64,000 nt of DNA from assembly GCA_017651245.1 (NCBI GenBank), contig JAGCDQ010000034.1:40715-104714 (forward strand). The letters are read 5' to 3'. The position numbers were made by a program, and so were the translations under genes. The DNA comes from Bacteroidaceae bacterium (GTDB lineage Bacteria; Bacteroidota; Bacteroidia; Bacteroidales; Bacteroidaceae). Numbering within the stretch: position 1 is the stretch's first letter; every line of letters begins with the position of its first letter. Positions 59,290 through 64,000 of this stretch are shown here, one piece after another. The notes under the pieces were generated by a model that had not been told where the DNA came from, made no database searches, and saw only the letters and a list, made by a program, of their open reading frames with translations.

Positions 59290-60559
59290 ATGCCCCAGTC
59301 TTCCACCATGCGTCGTCCTGCCTGCATAGTGCCTGCACAATGCAGTTCATTGCCTTGCATTCTGCCACGGAGATGCCCTCGGCGCTGTGCCGATAGGCAT
59401 ATTGCCAGGGAGTCATCAGTAATAGATGACGTGTGGCACAAAGGGTGATACGCTCCTTTGAGGGATGAAACACCTGTGGCATTCCGTTGTCGATGACGAG
59501 TATAATGGCAGCCCCATGTCTGATGGCTGCGTCCATAATCTCCTGCTCTCCCTTGGAAATACGGGCAGAAACGAGTATGGCTCCTTCTGCGGCAGCAGTC
59601 AGGCAACGCTCTTTCTGTATGGGGAAAAGGTGAGCGTCTCGCCTGTGGCATACAACAGGCAGTAGCCTGCCATGTAGCAAATCGATATCGCCATAGCTGT
59701 CGCAGACCACTCTGCCGTCTTTCAAGAGCAGGCGCTGTTTGATACTCTCCCAGATAATATCATCAAAGGCATGATGCCCGCATACTCGGTGCAGGTACCC
59801 TTTCAGTGCCGGCAGCGTTACAGCGCTGTCGGCAGTAGCCCTGTGTGGCATCAGCCATGCCTTGTTAGAGGTGCGGAGCAGTCGGCTGCGAGGGTTGTCT
59901 TTTATATATTGGCGCTGCTGTGCTAACTGCCCCTCGCGCAGGGGCATTACATCCACATACCTATAATCAAAAAGCGGCTCCCGCCCAGTGCTGGCATTTG
60001 AAGGAACCTTGTAGCCCTGCGGGTAAACCGCAGGGCGCAAGTGTGCGATCTCGCTTTCTGTTGTTGGGGCTTCGTCTCCAGCTGTTGTGGTTCCGTTTCC
60101 GGCAGCCGCAGGTTTGCCCTGCGGCGTATCTGTTTTCCCCTGCGGCGTGATTGGCGTTATGCCTTCGAGTGCCCAGTATTGGCGGTTGCATCCCTTTTTG
60201 AAGCCAGCGATGATCTGTCCGAGGTGTGCCTCTCTTCCGCTCTTACTGATAATGGTTTTATTTACCACCACGATGAAGTGCAGATGGTCGGGCATTATGA
60301 CATGGTCTTGCACCTCCACCATCGGGTAGTGGCTGCTAATGCTATGCAGCAGTTCGTGCTCTACCATCCGCCCTATGGGTGTTAGCTCCACCCTTGGCGC
60401 ATCTGCATCGCCGTCGGGTTTACTCAGGTTGCCTGTGATTCTTCCAAGTGGTTGCATCTTCCAATTCTTCACCTTTATGGTGATATGGTATGTTCCTGGC
60501 CATCGATAGTTCTTGGTTAGGCAGCGTTTGCCCATTATGTCTTTATCCTTATTGTTCAT
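59288..60559 (-). CDS. REP-associated (IS200/Y1-type) transposase with DprA-like C-terminal domain
   Basis: Residues 15-130 are a Y1 HUH domain: YRWPGTYHITIKV, the metal-binding HUH motif MPDHLHFIVVV (His92, His94) and GQIIAGFKKGCNRQYWAL, where Tyr128 is the likely nucleophile. Residues ~135-185 are a low-complexity linker (TPQGKTDTPQGKP) encoded by palindromic DNA. Residues ~195-300 complete the transposase-like part (YVDVMPLREGQLAQQRQYIKDN). Residues ~310-385 (SARISKGEQEIMDAAIRHGAAIILVIDNG) resemble the Rossmann-like nucleotide-binding part of DprA/Smf. No flanking insertion-sequence ends are seen, so it is a single-copy RAYT-type gene. It lies 25 bases after the HU gene and probably shares its transcript. 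Confidence 0.8.
   Translation of the reverse strand: MNNKDKDIMGKRCLTKNYRWPGTYHITIKVKNWKMQPLGRITGNLSKPDGDADAPRVELTPIGRMVEHELLHSISSHYPMVEVQDHVIMPDHLHFIVVVNKTIISKSGREAHLGQIIAGFKKGCNRQYWALEGITPITPQGKTDTPQGKPAAAGNGTTTAGDEAPTTESEIAHLRPAVYPQGYKVPSNASTGREPLFDYRYVDVMPLREGQLAQQRQYIKDNPRSRLLRTSNKAWLMPHRATADSAVTLPALKGYLHRVCGHHAFDDIIWESIKQRLLLKDGRVVCDSYGDIDLLHGRLLPVVCHRRDAHLFPIQKERCLTAAAEGAILVSARISKGEQEIMDAAIRHGAAIILVIDNGMPQVFHPSKERITLCATRHLLLMTPWQYAYRHSAEGISVAECKAMNCIVQALCRQDDAWWKTGA
60014..60146. repeat. REP-like palindromes inside the transposase gene
   Basis: GCCCTGCGG/CCGCAGGGC (60014-60036, loop GTAAA), GCCGCAGG/CCTGCGGC (60105-60125, loop TTTGC) and an extra CCCCTGCGGC half at 60137-60146 all share the core CCCTGCGG. 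They encode the PQG repeats of the linker. Confidence 0.75.
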
Positions 60560-60584
60560 CCGCTCTCTCTGACTAATTATTTAG

Positions 60585-61034
60585 TCATTCTTCTTGTACC
60601 TTGGTTGTCGTATCCATCTTTGGAGAGATGTATTCCTCAGCCATGTACAAGTTGACTCCATCGGTGAAGGGGCGCTCCAGATGGCGGTCGAACTGGTTGC
60701 GTCGGGCGGCTGGGGTGAACTTGCATAGGATGCGTTTTACGTGCTTGCTCAGGTTGAAATCCTCAGGCTTTTCTACCATGTCGCTCTTGATGGTGAGGTG
60801 AAAACGGCCGAATCCATCGAGCACCACGGTCCTTCCGTCCTGTAGTTGTCTTTTCATTTCCTCTACCAAGGCGATGATAGAAGCGTGTACATCGGCTTCT
60901 GTCAGCGTTGTGTCATGACAGATGTTTCGTGCCAGTTCCTCAGTGTGTACTTCGCCCGTAGATGTAGCCTTGCCATACCATTTTCCGTTAAGTTCTTTCT
61001 TCTTGTGTTTAAATAGTCGGATTGATAGTCCCAT
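60585..61034 (-). CDS. HU-related DNA-binding protein
   Basis: 149 residues of the HU-like family found in Bacteroidetes: WYGKATSTGEVHTEELARNI, then a HU-type dimerisation core, the strand LQDGRTVVLDGFGRFHLTI (equivalent to the G-F-G-x-F signature of HU/IHF) and a basic C-terminal end KHVKRILCKFTPAARRNQF. A further ~25 residues extend beyond canonical HU. It is expected to bend or bind DNA. It lies upstream of the transposase gene on the same strand, and two AT-rich palindromes lie upstream of its promoter. Confidence 0.87.
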   Translation of the reverse strand: MGLSIRLFKHKKKELNGKWYGKATSTGEVHTEELARNICHDTTLTEADVHASIIALVEEMKRQLQDGRTVVLDGFGRFHLTIKSDMVEKPEDFNLSKHVKRILCKFTPAARRNQFDRHLERPFTDGVNLYMAEEYISPKMDTTTKVQEE

Positions 61035-61083
61035 AACTCTTTTCCTTTCCTTTTTTTAGTAAAATATTATCTTATTATGGATG

Positions 61084-61091
61084 CAAAGATA
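61084..61091 (-). promoter_or_regulatory. -7 box of HU-related gene
   Basis: CAAAGATA on the + strand, reading TATCTTTG on the - strand, 50 bases before the start codon. Confidence 0.65.
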
Positions 61092-61124
61092 CTGAATTTT
61101 GTCGAGAAAAAGCATTTTTCTCAA

Positions 61125-61189
61125 AGTAATATAATATATATTACTGATCAATAGAATAATTATTACCGAGTAATATAATATTTATTACT
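61125..61189 (-). promoter_or_regulatory. Two AT-rich palindromic operator candidates
   Basis: Two near-identical 21-base palindromes (AGTAATATAATA... ending TTACT) at 61125-61145 and 61169-61189, 44 bases centre to centre, lie just upstream of the HU promoter. They differ at one position. The rest of 61190-61281 shows nothing recognisable. Confidence 0.6.
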
Positions 61190-61281
61190 TTTTCAAACGA
61201 ATGATTTTGTCATTTCGTTTGACTGCAATTGTCTAATGATTTGATAGGAGTGGATGTGTAGTTATAGGGATATAATACAAT

Positions 61282-61309
61282 AAATCCTGCACCAAAAGGT
61301 GCAGGATTT
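61282..61309 (-). terminator. Terminator after carB
   Basis: Perfect 12-bp arms AAATCCTGCACC / GGTGCAGGATTT with a 4-base loop, eight bases beyond the carB stop, followed on the - strand by ATTGTATT. Confidence 0.8.
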
Positions 61310-61316
61310 GTTGTTG

Positions 61317-64000
61317 TTATGCATTGTATTCTTGCCAGCTCTTGATGGGGATGTCCTCCTCTTTGAGTTCGCAGAATGCCTCAATGAATGCTTTGGCGAG
61401 ACGCACGTTTGTCATCAACGGGATGTTGTGGTCGATGGCAGCGCGGCGAATCTTGTAGCCGTTGGTGAGCTCTCGCTTGGTATGGTTCTTTGGAACGTTC
61501 ACGATCAGGTCGATGTCGTGGTTGGCGATGAGCTGCATCACTGGTACTCGCTTCTGTCCGAAGTCACGCTCGTCGCGGAGCTTCTCAAGGTATTCCAGTT
61601 CCACTCCCTTGAAGGTTGGCTCCTCGTCAGGCCAGCTAACGGGGATTGCCGGTACCTTGTTCTCGGTGAGGAAGCGTGCTGTACCCTCTGTAGCATACAC
61701 GTTATAGCCCTTCTCCACGAGCAGGCGAGCAGCATTGAGCATGTCAACCTTACCCTGTACAGGACCAGAGCTGATGAGAACGCCCTTCTTTGGCAGTTTG
61801 TAGCCTGTGGCGATGAGAGCATTCAATAGTGCCTCGTTGAAGTCGTCGCCCAGACAGCCCACCTCACCGGTACTGCTCATGTCTACACCCAGTACTGGGT
61901 CGGCATTCTGCAGACGTGCGAAGGAGAACTGACTTGCCTTCACTCCGATGCGATCGATGTCGAATTCCGACTTGTCGGCAGTCTCGTATGGGGCGTCGAG
62001 CATAATCTTCGTAGCTGTCTCGATGAAGTTGCGCTTGAGGATTTTGCTGACGAATGGGAACGAACGGCTGGCACGGAGGTTACACTCGATGACCTTCAGA
62101 GTACGGTCCTTGGCAAGGAACTGTATGTTGAATGGTCCTGAGATATTGAGTTCCTTGGCGATGCGGCGGCTAACCTTCTTGATACGACGGATAGTGTCAT
62201 AGTAGATGTGCAATGCAGGGAAGCACATGGTAGCGTCGCCAGAGTGTACACCAGCGAACTCGATGTGCTCAGAGATGGCATATTCTACTACCTCGCCCTT
62301 GTCGGCAACGCCGTCAAACTCAATCTCCTTAGTGTCAGTCATGAACTTGGATACCACTACCGGGAAGTCCTTCGATACCTCGGTTGCCATCTGGAGGAAA
62401 CGCTCCAGCTCCTCGTTGTCGTAGCAAACGTTCATGGCAGCACCAGAGAGCACGTAGCTTGGACGTACCAGAACAGGGAATCCTACCTCTTCTACAAACT
62501 CCTTGATGTCGTCAAGACTGGTCAGTGCGCGCCATGCTGGCTGGTCGATGCCTAGTTTGTCGAGCATAGCAGAGAACTTGTCGCGGTTCTCGGCACGGTC
62601 GATGTCAACAGGACTTGTTCCCAGTACGGGTACTCCCTGACGATAGAGCTTCATTGCAAGGTTGTTAGGAATCTGTCCTCCCACACTGACAATGACACCA
62701 CGTGGCTGCTCCAGATCCATCACGTCGAGTACGCGCTCCATTGTGAGCTCGTCGAAGTAGAGACGGTCGCACATGTCATAGTCGGTAGACACGGTCTCTG
62801 GGTTGTAGTTGATCATGATGGACTTATAACCCAGCTTGCGAGCTGTCTGAATGGCATTGACAGAGCACCAGTCGAACTCCACGCTTGATCCGATGCGGTA
62901 GGCACCAGAACCGAGCACTACTACTGACTTCTCGTTCTTGTAGTATTCGATGTCATGGGCTGTGACGTATGGCTTGCCGTCAGGTGTGGCGAATGCCGGG
63001 GTGTGGGTGTATGTCATATAGAGATAGTTGGTCAGCTCAGGATGTTCGCTGGCAACGGTAGGTATGCGCTTCACTGATGGCAGGATGTTCTGCTGCTTAC
63101 GATAGCGACGAACGCTGAGGTTGGCTTGTTCCATGTTGCCAGTTGGCTTCAGAACGAAGCGGGCAATCTGGAAGTCAGAGAAGCCAGCTTGCTTAACCTC
63201 TAACATCTTCTCGTCGCTGATATCCTCGAGACGGTTGATTGCCTCCAACTCGTGCTTCAGATCAACGATGTGCTTCAGGCGCTCCAGGAACCATTTGTCG
63301 ATCTTTGTCAGTTCCTCTATGCGGTCGATGCTCATGCCTTCCTCCATTGCCTGTGCTATGGCGAAGATGCGCAGGTCGGTAGGGTGAGATAGTTCCTTCT
63401 CTACGTCATCGAAGCGTGTGTGGTCGTTGCCTACGAAGCCGTGCATGCCCTGTCCAATCATACGAAGACCCTTCTGGATCATTTCCTCGAAGGAACGACC
63501 GATAGACATTATCTCACCAACAGACTTCATTGACGAACCAATCTCGCGACTAACGCCAGCAAACTTGGTGAGGTCCCAGCGAGGAATCTTGCAAATCATA
63601 TAGTCGAGCGATGGGGCTACGTATGCTGAGCTGGTAGTTCCCATCTCACCAATTTGGTCGAGAGTGTAGCCCAGCGCAATCTTTGCAGCCACGAAAGCGA
63701 GCGGATAACCCGTAGCCTTGGATGCAAGGGCAGAAGAACGACTCAGACGAGCGTTGATCTCGATGATACGATAGTCATTTGTCTCGGCATTGAAGGCAAA
63801 CTGAATGTTGCACTCACCCACGATATTCAGGTGACGAACACACTTGATGGTGATCTCTTGCAGCATCTTAACCTGCTCCTCGGTGAGCGAACAAGTAGGT
63901 GCAACAACGATACTCTCACCCGTGTGGATGCCCAGTGGGTCGAAGTTCTCCCTGGATGCAACGTCTCCTTCAGCTCCGACGTCGCGGAGGGCATAGCCCC
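61317..64000 (-). CDS. carB: Carbamoyl-phosphate synthase large subunit (N-terminal part beyond window)
   Basis: The frame is open through the right edge, so the start lies outside. Present are the end of the first ATP-grasp domain (FDPLGIHTGESIVV; NARLSRSSALASKATGYPLA), the oligomerisation domain, the second ATP-grasp domain (VLGSGAYRIGSSVEFDW; VLVRPSYVLSGAAM; EHIEFAGVHSGDA) and the C-terminal allosteric MGS-like domain (GKVDMLNAARLLVEKGYNVYATEGTARFL in outline). It makes carbamoyl phosphate for pyrimidine and arginine synthesis, with glutamine-derived ammonia from CarA. About 890 of the usual ~1,075 residues are visible. Confidence 0.95.
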   Translation of the reverse strand, partial: GYALRDVGAEGDVASRENFDPLGIHTGESIVVAPTCSLTEEQVKMLQEITIKCVRHLNIVGECNIQFAFNAETNDYRIIEINARLSRSSALASKATGYPLAFVAAKIALGYTLDQIGEMGTTSSAYVAPSLDYMICKIPRWDLTKFAGVSREIGSSMKSVGEIMSIGRSFEEMIQKGLRMIGQGMHGFVGNDHTRFDDVEKELSHPTDLRIFAIAQAMEEGMSIDRIEELTKIDKWFLERLKHIVDLKHELEAINRLEDISDEKMLEVKQAGFSDFQIARFVLKPTGNMEQANLSVRRYRKQQNILPSVKRIPTVASEHPELTNYLYMTYTHTPAFATPDGKPYVTAHDIEYYKNEKSVVVLGSGAYRIGSSVEFDWCSVNAIQTARKLGYKSIMINYNPETVSTDYDMCDRLYFDELTMERVLDVMDLEQPRGVIVSVGGQIPNNLAMKLYRQGVPVLGTSPVDIDRAENRDKFSAMLDKLGIDQPAWRALTSLDDIKEFVEEVGFPVLVRPSYVLSGAAMNVCYDNEELERFLQMATEVSKDFPVVVSKFMTDTKEIEFDGVADKGEVVEYAISEHIEFAGVHSGDATMCFPALHIYYDTIRRIKKVSRRIAKELNISGPFNIQFLAKDRTLKVIECNLRASRSFPFVSKILKRNFIETATKIMLDAPYETADKSEFDIDRIGVKASQFSFARLQNADPVLGVDMSSTGEVGCLGDDFNEALLNALIATGYKLPKKGVLISSGPVQGKVDMLNAARLLVEKGYNVYATEGTARFLTENKVPAIPVSWPDEEPTFKGVELEYLEKLRDERDFGQKRVPVMQLIANHDIDLIVNVPKNHTKRELTNGYKIRRAAIDHNIPLMTNVRLAKAFIEAFCELKEEDIPIKSWQEYNA

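Noticed and set aside
59288-61034. A mobile insertion sequence containing the transposase and HU genes
   Set aside because: No terminal inverted repeats, target-site duplication or second copy are visible; the gene resembles a single-copy RAYT.

Overview
The window reads as chromosomal DNA of a Prevotella-like member of the Bacteroidales. The reasons are the promoter type seen before many genes (a -7 box TAnnTTTG, often with TTTG about 20 bases upstream), the type IX secretion (T9SS) regulators PorX and PorW, cargo proteins with the short Prevotella-style C-terminal sorting tail, a BspA-like leucine-rich repeat gene, a fimbrillin, PafA phosphatase, DUF4834/DUF4421/DUF5715 proteins and a REP-associated transposase. 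No plasmid, phage or CRISPR signature is visible.

Layout. 1-12.5 kb: secreted and surface enzymes (AraC regulator cut by the left edge, lipoprotein tyrosine phosphatase, CE15-like esterase, methyltransferase, GH3 lipoprotein, C10 cysteine protease, M6 metalloprotease, TlpA-like thioredoxin, flavodoxin), each with its own promoter or terminator. 12.5-18.7 kb: PPC-domain protein, small membrane protein, a LytS/LytTR two-component pair behind an outer-membrane barrel, and a membrane protein. 18.7-33.8 kb: one long same-strand locus of fimbrillin, 48-residue peptide, a 3,925-residue multidomain surface protein, a lipoprotein and a DUF4421 barrel. 33.9-48.2 kb: housekeeping (pyrH, pssA/psd, dnaE, trxA) and an operon aroA-porW-porX-tsaE, then tRNA-Pro. 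48.3-58.9 kb: DUF5715 lipoprotein, TonB receptor, a long structured RNA region in front of a broken BspA-like gene, HigBA, a patatin lipase and PafA. 59.1-64 kb: a putative small RNA, a transposase-like gene with a DprA-like tail, an HU-related protein, and carB running off the right edge.

How the parts connect. PorX and PorW control or build the T9SS, and at least three window products (C10 protease, giant protein, BspA-like protein) carry the type of C-terminal tail sorted by it. The fimbrillin/giant-protein locus is the best candidate for an undescribed surface system: its first and third genes share a duplicated signal-peptide segment, and its lipoprotein seems to share a module with the giant protein. 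The other strong leads are the structured RNA at 51.3-51.66 kb, the exact 73-bp tandem duplication that breaks the BspA-like gene, and the palindromes embedded in the transposase gene.

All domain calls come from reading motifs; no database search was run.
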